The notes under the pieces were generated by a model, which made no database searches, was not told where the DNA came from, and worked only from the letters and a program-made list of their open reading frames with translations. Below, in pieces: positions 35,639-44,599 of a DNA stretch of 64,000 nt. The stretch is from VRUE01 sp036276735 (lineage in GTDB: Bacteria > Actinomycetota > Thermoleophilia > Solirubrobacterales > 70-9). The stretch spans positions 1 through 64,000 of the forward strand of contig DASUOH010000025.1 of NCBI GenBank assembly GCA_036276735.1, written 5' to 3'. Position 1 is the first letter of the stretch, and every line of letters starts with the position of its first letter. Both the position numbers and the translations under genes were made by a program.

Positions 35639-37045
35639 ATGCTCTTCCGCCAGATCATCCACGAGGACCTCGGCTGCGCCTCCTACCTCGTCGGCGACCC
35701 GGGGTCGGGCGCGGCGGTGGTCGTCGATCCCCAGTGGGACATCGACCCCTACCTCCATCTGAGCCGCCTCCACGGCGTTCGCATCGAGCACGTGCTGGAG
35801 ACCCATAACCACGCCGATCACGTTTCCGGCCACGGCCGCCTGGCGCGCGCGACCGGCGCGACGATCCACGTCAACCGGCTCGCCGAGGCCGAGTACGAGC
35901 ACGAGGGCTTCGACGACGGCTGGACGCTCGAGCTGGGCGACGCGGCGGTGGTGGAGGCGATCCACACGCCCGGCCACCGGCCCGAGCACACCTGCTTCCT
36001 GCTGCGCGATCCGGGCCGCGGCGGCGTCCCGGTCGCGGTGCTGAGCGGCGACTCGCTCTTCGTCGGCGACGTGGCGCGGCCGGACCTGGCGGTCGAGCCG
36101 CGCGAGGGCGCCGCCGACATCTTCCGCTCGCTGCACGAGCGGCTGCTAGTCCTGCCCGACGAGGTCGAGGTCTGGCCGGGGCATCTTGGCGGCTCGCTCT
36201 GCGGCAGCTCCGGGATCGACCTGAAGACGTCCTCGACGATCGGGTTCGAGCGACGCCACAACCGGGCGCTCGCGATCGACGACGAGGCGGCCTTCGTCGA
36301 GGACGCCGTCGGCAGCATCGGCGAGCGGCCGCCCAACGTCGAGCACATCGTCGCGCTGAACCGCGGGCCGCTGGTCGAGTCGATCAGCGCGCCGGCGCGG
36401 CTCTCGCCGGTCGCCTTCGAGGCGGCGGTCGCCGCAGGGGCGGTGGCGGTCGACTCGCGCACCAACGAGCAGTTCGACGAGGCGCACATTCCCGGCGCGA
36501 TCAGCGCCTCGGCCTACGACACCGGCTTCGCGACCAAGGTCGCGCAGGTGGTGCCGCCCGAGGCGGAGGTCGTGATCGTCGCCGCCTCCGACGGCAACGA
36601 GCTGCACGCCGCCGAGCTGCTCGCCGCGGTCGGCCTGCGGGTGCGCGGCTTCCTCGGCGGCGGCATGTCGGCCTGGCGTGCGGAGGAACGGCCGGTTGAG
36701 CGGATCGAGGCGATCGGGCCGGAGCAGCTGGCGGCCCGGCTAGACGGCACTCGGGCGGACGAGGATGGCAAGGCGCCACTCGTCCTAGACGTCCGCCGCG
36801 ACGGCGAGTTCGCAGAGGGCCACATCCCGGACTCCCTCCATATCCCCTTCGGCGATCTGCCAGAACGCCTGGACGAGCTGCCCCGCGACCGGCCGATCGC
36901 GACGATTTGTAAGGCGGGCGCGCGAAGTGGCCTGGCCGCCTCGGTCCTCCAGCGCGAGGGCTTCGAGCCGGTCATCCACGTCGCCCGCGGCGGCGTGGGC
37001 ACCTGGCGTCAAGAAGGACGGCCGGTGGAGAGCCGGTCCGGGTAG
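35639..37045 (+). CDS. ETHE1-like metallo-hydrolase fused to two rhodanese domains
   Basis: A 468-residue fusion. Residues 1-245 form a persulfide-dioxygenase-like MBL domain with HNHADH (56-61), TPGHRPEH and SGDSLFVGDVARPDL. Two rhodanese domains follow (about 255-350 and 365-465). The second has the active loop CKAGARSG with its Cys; the first has AASDGNE in that place, so it lacks the catalytic Cys and is probably structural. Such fusions oxidise glutathione or protein persulfides and move sulfane sulfur. The last codons (GAG AGC CGG TCC GGG TAG) form the left arm of the repeat element described below. Confidence 0.88.
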   Translation: MLFRQIIHEDLGCASYLVGDPGSGAAVVVDPQWDIDPYLHLSRLHGVRIEHVLETHNHADHVSGHGRLARATGATIHVNRLAEAEYEHEGFDDGWTLELGDAAVVEAIHTPGHRPEHTCFLLRDPGRGGVPVAVLSGDSLFVGDVARPDLAVEPREGAADIFRSLHERLLVLPDEVEVWPGHLGGSLCGSSGIDLKTSSTIGFERRHNRALAIDDEAAFVEDAVGSIGERPPNVEHIVALNRGPLVESISAPARLSPVAFEAAVAAGAVAVDSRTNEQFDEAHIPGAISASAYDTGFATKVAQVVPPEAEVVIVAASDGNELHAAELLAAVGLRVRGFLGGGMSAWRAEERPVERIEAIGPEQLAARLDGTRADEDGKAPLVLDVRRDGEFAEGHIPDSLHIPFGDLPERLDELPRDRPIATICKAGARSGLAASVLQREGFEPVIHVARGGVGTWRQEGRPVESRSG

Positions 37046-37143
37046 GGCTGGAACGTCTTGTACTTTTTTTGCGACCCGGCTCGCGGACAGCCGAAAACGG
37101 TCTTCAAAAAAAGTTAAGTGGAGGTCCTACCCGGACCGGCTCT
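37029..37143 (+). repeat. Structured repeat element, copy A (nested stems inside an 18-bp inverted repeat)
   Basis: Outer arms AGAGCCGGTCCGGGTAGG (37029-37046) and its exact complement (37126-37143). The 73-nt core at 37050-37122 begins GGAACGTCTTGTAC and ends AAAAAAAGTTAAGTGGA. Inside, AC-T7-G pairs with C-A7-GT (10 bp), and near the apex CGGCT and AGCCG form a small hairpin with a 7-nt loop. The left arm includes the stop codon of the upstream fusion gene; the right arm ends within the stop codon of the convergent NlpC gene. An inverted second copy is at 44114-44226. Not recognised as any known element. Confidence 0.75.
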
Positions 37144-38365
37144 AGTAACCAGCCGGATGCCGGGCGATGAAGCCTTCGCCGCTGTACACCGGCGTCTCGT
37201 GCCAGCGGGGACCGGCGCCGCCCGAGGTGTCGAAGGCGAGGCCGGCGATCGTCATCCAGGCGTGGCCGGAGTTGCCGTAGACGGTGATCCACTGGCCGGG
37301 GCCCGGTTCGCCCCAGGTCGTCAGGCCGGTCGAGTCGAGCGGGCTGTCGAGGAAGCCGCCGCCGTGCAGCGCGTAGCTGACCGCGCCCGAGCAGTCGTAG
37401 CCCGAGGATTCGAAGGAGCCGTGGCCGCCGCCCCACAGGTAGGGCAGGTGGGCGATCGCGTTGGCCGCTTCGATCGCCGCCTTGACGGCCGGCGGCGCCG
37501 CGGCCGGCACGCTGGCCTGGCTTTCGGAGATGTACTGCGCTTGCTGGCCGGGGGTGAGCGGCGCCGGCGTCGAGCTCGGCGGCGAGCCGCCCGCGGCGGC
37601 GATCTGTTCTGAGATCGAGGCGAGGTTGTCGCTGAGCGCCGCCTCGCGCGACTGCAGGGCGTCGAGGGCTTCCTGGCGCTCGGCCTGCGCCGCTTTCAGC
37701 TCCGCGAAGCGCGCCGCCGCCTCTTCGCTCGCCTGCGCGGCCTCGCGCTCCTTGACGGCGATCGTGTCGCGGGCGCGCTCCAGCTGCGCCTGGATCTCCG
37801 CCATTCGCTCCACTGCCGCCTTTGCCTCGTCGCGCAGCCCCTCGACCCGTTCGGCGATCGCGCTGTCGTAGTCCTGGATGCGGCTGAGGTACTCCGCGCG
37901 GCTGCCGGCCTCCGCCCAGCTCTCCGAATCGAGGACGACGCTGAGCGTGTCGGGCGCACCGGTCAGGTAGATGCCGACCAACCGCTCGCGCAGGACGCCG
38001 AGCGCCCGTTGCAGCCTCGCCCGGATGCGGGCGAGGCGGCGCTCTTCGGCCTCCAGCTCGGCGGTTGCCTCGTCGAGCTCGGCCTGCTTGGCGGTCAGCT
38101 CGGCTTCGGCCGCCTGCTGGCGCTGGCGCAGCGCCGACACTTCGCCGAGCATCGTGTCGATCGCCCGGTTCTGTTCTTCGATCGTCGTGCTGATCGCGCT
38201 CTGGCTGTCGCGGACGCGGTCGAGCTTGCCCTGCGTCTCGTCGAGCTTCTCCTCCAGCGTCTCGGCCGAGGCAGCGCCCACCGCGACGCAGAGTGCGACG
38301 AGGGGAATCCAGACGAAGAGCAGCAGCCAGCGCCGCGTGCCGGGTTTGGCGCGCATCGCCTCCAA
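37142..38365 (-). CDS. NlpC/P60 peptidoglycan endopeptidase with coiled coil (RipA-like)
   Basis: A 407-residue exported protein: signal peptide about 12-34, a long heptad coiled coil of two parts (37-130 and 165-260), a Pro/Ser linker, and an NlpC/P60 domain from about 295 with YLWGGGHGSFESSGYDCSGAV (Cys325) and GHAWM (His368). It resembles mycobacterial RipA-type enzymes that cut stem peptides during daughter-cell separation, where the coiled coil blocks the active site. Start ATG at 38365; a second ATG at 38356 also works. Its stop codon lies within the right arm of repeat copy A. Confidence 0.9.
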   Translation of the reverse strand: MEAMRAKPGTRRWLLLFVWIPLVALCVAVGAASAETLEEKLDETQGKLDRVRDSQSAISTTIEEQNRAIDTMLGEVSALRQRQQAAEAELTAKQAELDEATAELEAEERRLARIRARLQRALGVLRERLVGIYLTGAPDTLSVVLDSESWAEAGSRAEYLSRIQDYDSAIAERVEGLRDEAKAAVERMAEIQAQLERARDTIAVKEREAAQASEEAAARFAELKAAQAERQEALDALQSREAALSDNLASISEQIAAAGGSPPSSTPAPLTPGQQAQYISESQASVPAAAPPAVKAAIEAANAIAHLPYLWGGGHGSFESSGYDCSGAVSYALHGGGFLDSPLDSTGLTTWGEPGPGQWITVYGNSGHAWMTIAGLAFDTSGGAGPRWHETPVYSGEGFIARHPAGY

Positions 38366-38424
38366 GGTACGAAGGTCCGCCGCCTCGCCATGGGCGCGAA
38401 CCGCTCTGCAAGCCCGGTTGCAGC

Positions 38425-39162
38425 TCAGGCGAGGCGCTGTGCGAAGAGGACCGCCGAGACCGTCGTCGCCAGGTTGAGGCTGGAGACGCCGGGCCGCATC
38501 GGGATGCCAAGCCGCTGGTCGGCCCGCTCGAGCAGCGCCTCGCTGAGACCGTGGCGCTCGGTGCCGAAGGCGAGCACGGCGCGCGGCGGCAGCTCGGCCG
38601 GTCGCAGGTCGCCGCCCTCGGGGTCGATCGCGATCAGCGGGCGGTCGCTGTCGGGCAGCGCGTCGATCCGGCGGACGGGCAGCGCGAAGCTGAGGCCGGC
38701 GGCGGCGCGCACGGCCTCGGCGTGCCAGGGGTCGTTGCTGCCGGTGACGAAGACGCCCGCCGCGTCGGCGGCGGCGGCGACCCGCACGCAGGCGCCCATG
38801 TTTCCGAGGTTGCGCGGCTCCTCCAGCAGCACGATCGGGGCGGGGCGGGAATCGGCGAGGGCCGCGCCCACGTCGACCTCGGGCCGCCGGGCAATCGCCA
38901 CGACGCCGGTGTACGGGGCCTGCGGGACGAGCTCACCCAGCAGCGCATCGTCGACCGGCGTCACCCGCTCGCGCAGGGTGTCGAGCAGGTCGGGCGCCAG
39001 GTCGGCCGCCAGCTCCTCCAGCTGCTCGGGTCGCGAAGCGACAGCCTCCAGCACCTCGGCGCCGAAGCGGAGCGCGTGCTTGAGGGCGTGGAAGCCCTCA
39101 AGAATGACCAGCTCCGGATCGCGCCAGGCGGTCTTGTAGTGGTTGAAGAGGGCGCCGCTCAC
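38425..39162 (-). CDS. SpoU/TrmH-family RNA 2'-O-methyltransferase
   Basis: A 245-residue SPOUT methylase with the three family motifs: LLEEPRNLGNMGACVR (motif 1, with the catalytic Arg), VLAFGTERHGLS (motif 2) and IPMRPGVSSLNLATTVSAVLF (motif 3, part of the knotted SAM site). It methylates ribose 2'-OH of tRNA or 23S rRNA; the exact site is not predictable. The N-terminal half is the small substrate-recognition domain. It ends 8 nt from the deacetylase gene on the same strand. Confidence 0.88.
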   Translation of the reverse strand: MSGALFNHYKTAWRDPELVILEGFHALKHALRFGAEVLEAVASRPEQLEELAADLAPDLLDTLRERVTPVDDALLGELVPQAPYTGVVAIARRPEVDVGAALADSRPAPIVLLEEPRNLGNMGACVRVAAAADAAGVFVTGSNDPWHAEAVRAAAGLSFALPVRRIDALPDSDRPLIAIDPEGGDLRPAELPPRAVLAFGTERHGLSEALLERADQRLGIPMRPGVSSLNLATTVSAVLFAQRLA

Positions 39163-39169
39163 GCGGCCA

Positions 39170-40140
<971 letters not shown>

Positions 40141-40168
<28 letters not shown>

Positions 40169-41043
40169 TCGTCGCGGTCGAACTCGGCCGGCTCGGTCTC
40201 GCGCAGGAAGCGCTGCAGGGCGGCGATGAAGCGGCCGGGCGCCTCGACCTGCGGCAGGTGGCCGACGTCCTCGAAGACCACCAGGCGGCTGCCGGGGATC
40301 ATCTCGTGCGCTTCCTCACCGTGGCCGACCGGGATGATCGAGTCGCGGGCGCCCCAGACGATCATCACCGGCACGGACTCGGCCAGATGAAGGCGGTCGC
40401 GGGCGTCGACGCGCTGTCCGCGGGCGCCGACGACGGCGTGCAGGGTGGCGAGGAAGGCGGCGCGGCGGCGCGGATCCTGGAGCGACGCGTAGCCGCGCGT
40501 CACCTCGGCGAGGTCGGCGTTGGGACGCAGGCCGACCAGCGAGAGGCCGCGTCCGATCGCAGAGCCGAGCCGCTGGCCGGGCCCGGCCGTGGCGGAGATG
40601 AAGAGGTCGGCGCCGGGAAGCGAGGCGGCGCGCAGGATCGGGCTGACCTCGGCGCCGAGCCCACCGCTCGAGACCAGGACGAGGCGCTCGACCATCTCCG
40701 GGAAGAGGTAGGCCATCTGCATCGCGACGCCGCCGCCCAGCGAGTGACCGACCAGGGTCGCCCGCTCGTGGCCCAGGGTCAGCAGCAGGTCGCGCAGGCC
40801 GGTGGCGAGGCCGCCGATCGAGTAGTCGCCGCCGAGCGGTGCCGACTCACCGTGCCCGGGCAGGTCGGGTGCGATCACCGTGTGCTCGCGGGCCAGCGGC
40901 TCGATCACCTCGCGCCAGTTGGCGCAGGTGCCCGCCATGCCGTGGATCAGCAGCAGGACGGGGCCCTCGCCGGCCTCGACGTAGTTGACGGTGCTGCCGT
41001 GGACGGTCGCGGTCTTCGACCGCATCTCACTCACGTCGAGCAC
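40141..41043 (-). CDS. Alpha/beta hydrolase
   Basis: A 300-residue alpha/beta hydrolase: oxyanion strand LLIHGMAGTCANW, nucleophile elbow GHSLGG, acid in VWGARDSIIP, and the catalytic His in EDVGHLPQVEAP. The sequence is of the epoxide-hydrolase/haloperoxidase/esterase superfamily type, and the substrate cannot be told. Three starts are possible (GTG 41043, GTG 41034, ATG 41025). It overlaps the deacetylase gene by 28 nt on the same strand and diverges from the VOC gene by 32 nt. Confidence 0.87.
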
Positions 41044-41075
41044 AGTACCCGTCCCGTAGCTGCGAAAATCCGCAC

Positions 41076-41453
41076 GTGCCCAGCTTCCTGCACACCTGCT
41101 ACCGGATCGGCGACATCGACCGCTCCGTCGCCTTCTACGAGAGGCTCGGCTTCGAGGAGCGGCGCCGGATGCCGATCGGCGACGAGGCGATCAACGTCTT
41201 CATGGGCCTGCCCGGCGAGGACCCGCGGCTCGAGCTGACCTACAACCACGGCGTCGACTCCTACGACCTCGGCAGCGGCTACAACCACATCGCCCTCCTG
41301 GTCGACGACCTCGACGGCACGCTGGAGCGGCTCGCCGCCGAGGGGATCGAGCCGGAGAAGCCGCCTTACCGGCCGGGCGGTCGCACCGAGGGCCACCGGA
41401 TCGCCTTCGTCCGCGACCCCGACGGCTACCGGGTCGAGCTGATCGGCGAGTAG
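41076..41453 (+). CDS. VOC-family lactoylglutathione lyase-like protein
   Basis: A 125-residue glyoxalase-fold protein with both beta-alpha-beta-beta-beta modules. All four metal ligands of glyoxalase I are present in order: His6, Glu53, His71, Glu121. The start and end (MPSFLHTCYRIGDIDRSVAFYERLGFEE and YRVELIGE) are those of GloA. Actinobacteria use mycothiol instead of glutathione, so the natural hemithioacetal may be a mycothiol adduct of methylglyoxal; this is inference. GTG start. Confidence 0.87.
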   Translation: MPSFLHTCYRIGDIDRSVAFYERLGFEERRRMPIGDEAINVFMGLPGEDPRLELTYNHGVDSYDLGSGYNHIALLVDDLDGTLERLAAEGIEPEKPPYRPGGRTEGHRIAFVRDPDGYRVELIGE

Positions 41454-41532
41454 CGGCGCCGGCCGATTCGCACGCCCGTCCAGACGGACGCGGCCGAGGT
41501 TTAGAGCGACGTCGGTCGGGAATCAGCCGCAC

Positions 41533-42366
41533 ATGCGCAAGCTCGGCTGGAGCACGATGCTGGCCCTCGTCGCCCTGGCGACCGCCCTGTGGGTCGCCTC
41601 CCCCGCCCCCTCCGCACCGGGCGACATCGCCGACCTCTCGGTCACCAAGACCGACAGCCCCGACCCGGTCACGGTCGGCGGCACCCTCACTTACACGGTC
41701 ACCGTCACCAACCTCGGCCCGCAGGAAGCGACCAATGTCGTGCTCGACGACCGCATGCCACCCCAGTCCGATCTCGTATCGGCGACCTCGAGCGTCGGTA
41801 AATGCGAGGACAAAGGGACGCGCGTCACCTGTCAGCTCGGCAAACTCGCCAAAGACGCGACGGCGACGGTGACGATCGTCGTGCGGCCGACGAAAACCGG
41901 CACGATCGACAACACGGCGTCGGTGGACAGCGTCGAGACCGACCCGATCCCGATCAACGACAGCGCGACCGCCTCGACCCGGGTGACGGCGGCCTCGACC
42001 TGCCGCGGCGTCCCGGCGACGATCGTCGGCACGCCCGGCTCCGACCGGCTTGTCGGCACCGGCGGCCCTGATGTGATCGCCGGCCTCGGCGGCGGCGACA
42101 CGGTGATCTCCGAAGCGGGCCGCGACCTGGTCTGCTCGGGCGGCGGCAACGATCGTGTCGTCGCCGGCCCGGCGCTCGACCGCGTCTTCGGCGGCGCCGG
42201 GGCCGATCGCCTGCTCGGGCGTGGCGGCCCGGACCTGCTGGCCGGCAACCCCGGTCGCGACGTCCTCAAGGGCAATGCGGGCGGCGATCGCCTCCGCGGC
42301 GGCGGTGGCTTCGACCGCTGCATCGGCGGCGGCGGCTTCGACCGCGAGCGCGCCTGCGAGCGCTAG
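41533..42366 (+). CDS. Secreted DUF11 plus RTX-like repeat protein
   Basis: A 277-residue exported protein. Signal peptide to about residue 28 (PAPSAPGD cleavage zone). Residues 33-150 are a DUF11/Ig-like domain (DLSVTKTDSPDPVTVGGTLTYTVTVTNLGP). Residues 163-275 carry calcium-binding nonapeptide-like GGxGxD repeats (GTPGSDRLVG, GGNDRVVAG, GGAGADRLLGRGGPD, GNAGGDRLRGGGGFD). A Cys pair brackets the repeat end. Likely a calcium-stabilised cell-surface or released protein; nothing catalytic was seen. It stands alone between the VOC gene and the PII gene. Confidence 0.78.
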   Translation: MRKLGWSTMLALVALATALWVASPAPSAPGDIADLSVTKTDSPDPVTVGGTLTYTVTVTNLGPQEATNVVLDDRMPPQSDLVSATSSVGKCEDKGTRVTCQLGKLAKDATATVTIVVRPTKTGTIDNTASVDSVETDPIPINDSATASTRVTAASTCRGVPATIVGTPGSDRLVGTGGPDVIAGLGGGDTVISEAGRDLVCSGGGNDRVVAGPALDRVFGGAGADRLLGRGGPDLLAGNPGRDVLKGNAGGDRLRGGGGFDRCIGGGGFDRERACER

Positions 42367-42473
42367 CCCCTCTGGCCAACCAGTAGCACCCGGAGCGCAG
42401 CGCAGCGACGATTCGGCGTGCGGATCGCTAGGCTCGCAGCCGCTCTAGCCGTGCAGACTGGAAGGGGAGAGGC

Positions 42474-42830
42474 GTGAAACTGGTGATCGGAATCGTTCGC
42501 CCGGAGAAGGCAAACGACGTCTTGGAAGCGCTCTATCGAGCCGAGGTCCGCGGGGTGTCGATCAGCCGCGTCGAGGGCCACGGCGGGGAGCTCGAGCGGG
42601 TCGAGACCTACCGGGGGACGACCGTGAAGATGGGCCTCTCCGACAAGGTCCGCTTCGAGGTCGCCGTCTCCGACTCCTTCGTGCAGCCGACGGTCAGCGC
42701 GCTCTGCGACGGGGCGCGCACCGGTGAGGTCGGCGACGGCAAGATCTTCGTCGTGCCGCTCGAGCAGGCGGTCCGCATCCGCACCGGCGAGTCCGCGGAG
42801 GCCGCCGTCACCCCGGTGGAGAAGCGCTGA
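42474..42830 (+). CDS. glnK: PII-family nitrogen regulator linked to Amt
   Basis: A 118-residue PII protein, starting at GTG 42474 after a GGAAGGGGAGAGG leader. The T-loop reads ETYRGTTVKMGL: Tyr46 is present, but position 51, which is the uridylylated or adenylylated Tyr in most PII proteins, is Val. ARTGEVGDGKIFV is the usual nucleotide-binding B/C loop region. PII proteins sense 2-oxoglutarate, ATP and ADP and plug Amt channels. Its stop codon overlaps the amt start by one base, so the two are translationally coupled. Modification by GlnD or ATase at the usual Tyr is not possible here. Confidence 0.88.
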   Translation: MKLVIGIVRPEKANDVLEALYRAEVRGVSISRVEGHGGELERVETYRGTTVKMGLSDKVRFEVAVSDSFVQPTVSALCDGARTGEVGDGKIFVVPLEQAVRIRTGESAEAAVTPVEKR

Positions 42831-44110
42831 TGGCGCCCGCGATCGACACCGGCGATACCGCCTGGATGCTGGCGGCGACGGCGCTGGTGCTGCTGATGAC
42901 CTTCGGGCTCGGCCTCTTCTACGCCGGCCTGGTGCGGGCCAAGAACACGCTCAACACCTTCATGATGTGCGTCGCCGCGGTGGCGATTGCCGCCGTCACC
43001 TGGGCGTTGCTGGGCTACTCGCTCGCCTTCGACGGCGAAGGCGCGCTGCTCGGCGGGCTCGGCCACGTCGGCCTCAGCGGCGTCGGCTTCGAGCCGCGCG
43101 GCGAAGGGACGATCCCCCACCTCGTCTTCATGGCCTTCCAGGGGACCTTCTGCATCATCACCGTCGCCCTGATCGCGGGCGCCGTGGTCGAGCGGATGCG
43201 CTTCGGCGCCTTCATGGTCTTCGCGGCGCTCTGGTCGATCGCCGTCTACGCCGTCCTCGCCCACTGGGCGTTCGGCGGCGGCTGGCTGGCCGAGCAGGGA
43301 ACGCTCGACTTCGCCGGCGGCGTCCCGGTCGAGATGGGCTCCGGCTTCTCGGCCCTGGCCGCGGCGCTGGTGGTGGGAGCGCGCAAAGACTACGGTCGCC
43401 AGGCGCTCCTCCCGCACAACGCCGTCTACGTCCTGGTCGGCGCCGGCCTGCTCTGGTTCGGCTGGTTCGGCTTCAACGGCGGCAGCGGCATCAACACGGG
43501 GCAGAACAGCGTGCTCGCCTTCGTCAACACCCTCTTGACGCCGGCCTGCGCGCTGATCACCTGGTTCGTGCTGGACCTGATCCGGGGCCGGCGGGTGACC
43601 GCGATCGGCGCCGCCACCGCGATCATCGTCGGCTGCGTCCTGATCACCCCCGCCGGCGGCTTCATCAGCCCCGGCTGGGCGATGGTGCTCGGCTTCCTCG
43701 GGGCACTGCCCTGCTACTTCGGGATCATGTACCGGCCGCGGACCCGCGTCGACGAGACGCTCGACGTGCTCGCCGCCCACGGCATCGCCGGCCTGACCGG
43801 CATCCTCTTCCTCGGCCTGGTCGCCCAGGTCGGCTGGAACGGGATCGCCGACGGTCTGTTCTACGGGGACGCCGGTCAGTTCTGGTCGCAGGTGGTGGCG
43901 GCGGCGGTCACGCCCGTCTACGCGTTCGTCATGACCTTCCTGCTGCTGAAGCTGGTCGGCGCGGTGATGCCGCTGCGGGCGAGCGAGCACGACGAGGCGG
44001 TCGGCATGGACGTCGTCTACCACGGCGAGGAGGCCTACGCGAGCGGCGAGGGCGCGATCCTCGTCCTGCCCGAGGCGGACGGAGAGGTGCTGGTCGCCGA
44101 TCCTAGGTAG
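42830..44110 (+). CDS. amt: Ammonium transporter, Glu-His variant
   Basis: A 426-residue Amt/Mep/Rh channel with eleven expected membrane helices. The signatures DFAGG, GFNGGSGIN and AAHGIAGLTG are visible. In the pore the first twin-His residue is replaced: VPVEMGSGFSAL has Glu168 where bacterial AmtB has His, while the second His (317) is kept. The C-terminal tail after GAVMPLR is short with many acidic residues and lacks a clear copy of the usual regulatory helix. The gene follows PII with a 1-nt overlap. Repeat copy B begins 4 nt after the stop. Confidence 0.93.
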   Translation: MAPAIDTGDTAWMLAATALVLLMTFGLGLFYAGLVRAKNTLNTFMMCVAAVAIAAVTWALLGYSLAFDGEGALLGGLGHVGLSGVGFEPRGEGTIPHLVFMAFQGTFCIITVALIAGAVVERMRFGAFMVFAALWSIAVYAVLAHWAFGGGWLAEQGTLDFAGGVPVEMGSGFSALAAALVVGARKDYGRQALLPHNAVYVLVGAGLLWFGWFGFNGGSGINTGQNSVLAFVNTLLTPACALITWFVLDLIRGRRVTAIGAATAIIVGCVLITPAGGFISPGWAMVLGFLGALPCYFGIMYRPRTRVDETLDVLAAHGIAGLTGILFLGLVAQVGWNGIADGLFYGDAGQFWSQVVAAAVTPVYAFVMTFLLLKLVGAVMPLRASEHDEAVGMDVVYHGEEAYASGEGAILVLPEADGEVLVADPR

Positions 44111-44113
44111 GGA

Positions 44114-44226
44114 GGCTGATCCCGGCCAGGGGTTCCACTTAACTTTTTCTGAAGACAGAGACTGGCTGACCGTGGGCCTCGCAGCAGAAAAAGTACAAGA
44201 CGTTCCACCCCTGGCCGGGATCAGCC
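44114..44226 (-). repeat. Structured repeat element, copy B (inverted)
   Basis: Outer arms GGCTGATCCCGGCCAGGGG (44114-44132) and its exact complement (44208-44226), 19 bp and unrelated to the arms of copy A. The 73-nt core is at 44134-44206 and reads on the minus strand from GGAACGTCTTGTACTTTTTC to AGTTAAGTGGA. It matches copy A at 58 of 73 positions with no gap. Its inner stem is AC-TTTTTCTG with CAGAAAAAGT, carrying C-G where copy A has T-A. It lies between amt and cutA. Confidence 0.75.
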
Positions 44227-44257
44227 CAACTCCGAAGCGGCTCTTAAGCTGAGGAGG

Positions 44258-44584
44258 GTGGCCAGCCACATACAGGTTCTGACGACGGTTGGCTCCAGCG
44301 AGGAGGCGGAGCGGATAGCTGGGGCGCTGGTCGAGCGGCGGCTGGCGGCCTGCGTGCAGACGCTCGGCCCGATCCGCAGTCGCTACCGCTGGCGGGGCGC
44401 GGTCGAGGAGGCCGAGGAGTGGCAGTGCCTCGCCAAGACCGAGGCGAGCCGCTACGAGGAGGTCGAGGCGGCTATCCGCGAGCTCCACGCCTACGAGGAG
44501 CCGGAGATCGTCGCCATCCCGATCGTCGCCGGCAGCGCCGGCTACCTCGGCTGGGTGAGCGCAGAAGTGCGACCGCGCGACTGA
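44258..44584 (+). CDS. cutA: Divalent-cation tolerance protein CutA1
   Basis: A 108-residue CutA1 protein: VLTTVGSSEEAERIAGALVERRLAACVQTL at the start, YRWRGAVEEAEEWQCLAKT in the middle and YEEPEIVAIPIVAGSAGYLGWV at the end are all family marks. CutA forms a very stable trimer with a PII-like fold; its role is unclear, with a historical link to copper tolerance. GTG start at 44258 directly follows GAGGAGG, an unusually tight spacing, so a slightly later start cannot be excluded. It lies 32 nt after repeat copy B. Confidence 0.9.
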   Translation: MASHIQVLTTVGSSEEAERIAGALVERRLAACVQTLGPIRSRYRWRGAVEEAEEWQCLAKTEASRYEEVEAAIRELHAYEEPEIVAIPIVAGSAGYLGWVSAEVRPRD

Positions 44585-44599
44585 AGTAGCTTTTGAGCA

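Noticed and set aside
37029..37143. Reading repeat copies A and B as simple rho-independent terminators
   Set aside because: The loops would be 75-79 nt, no T-run follows the outer stem, and the inner 73 nt are conserved between unrelated loci, which a plain terminator does not explain.
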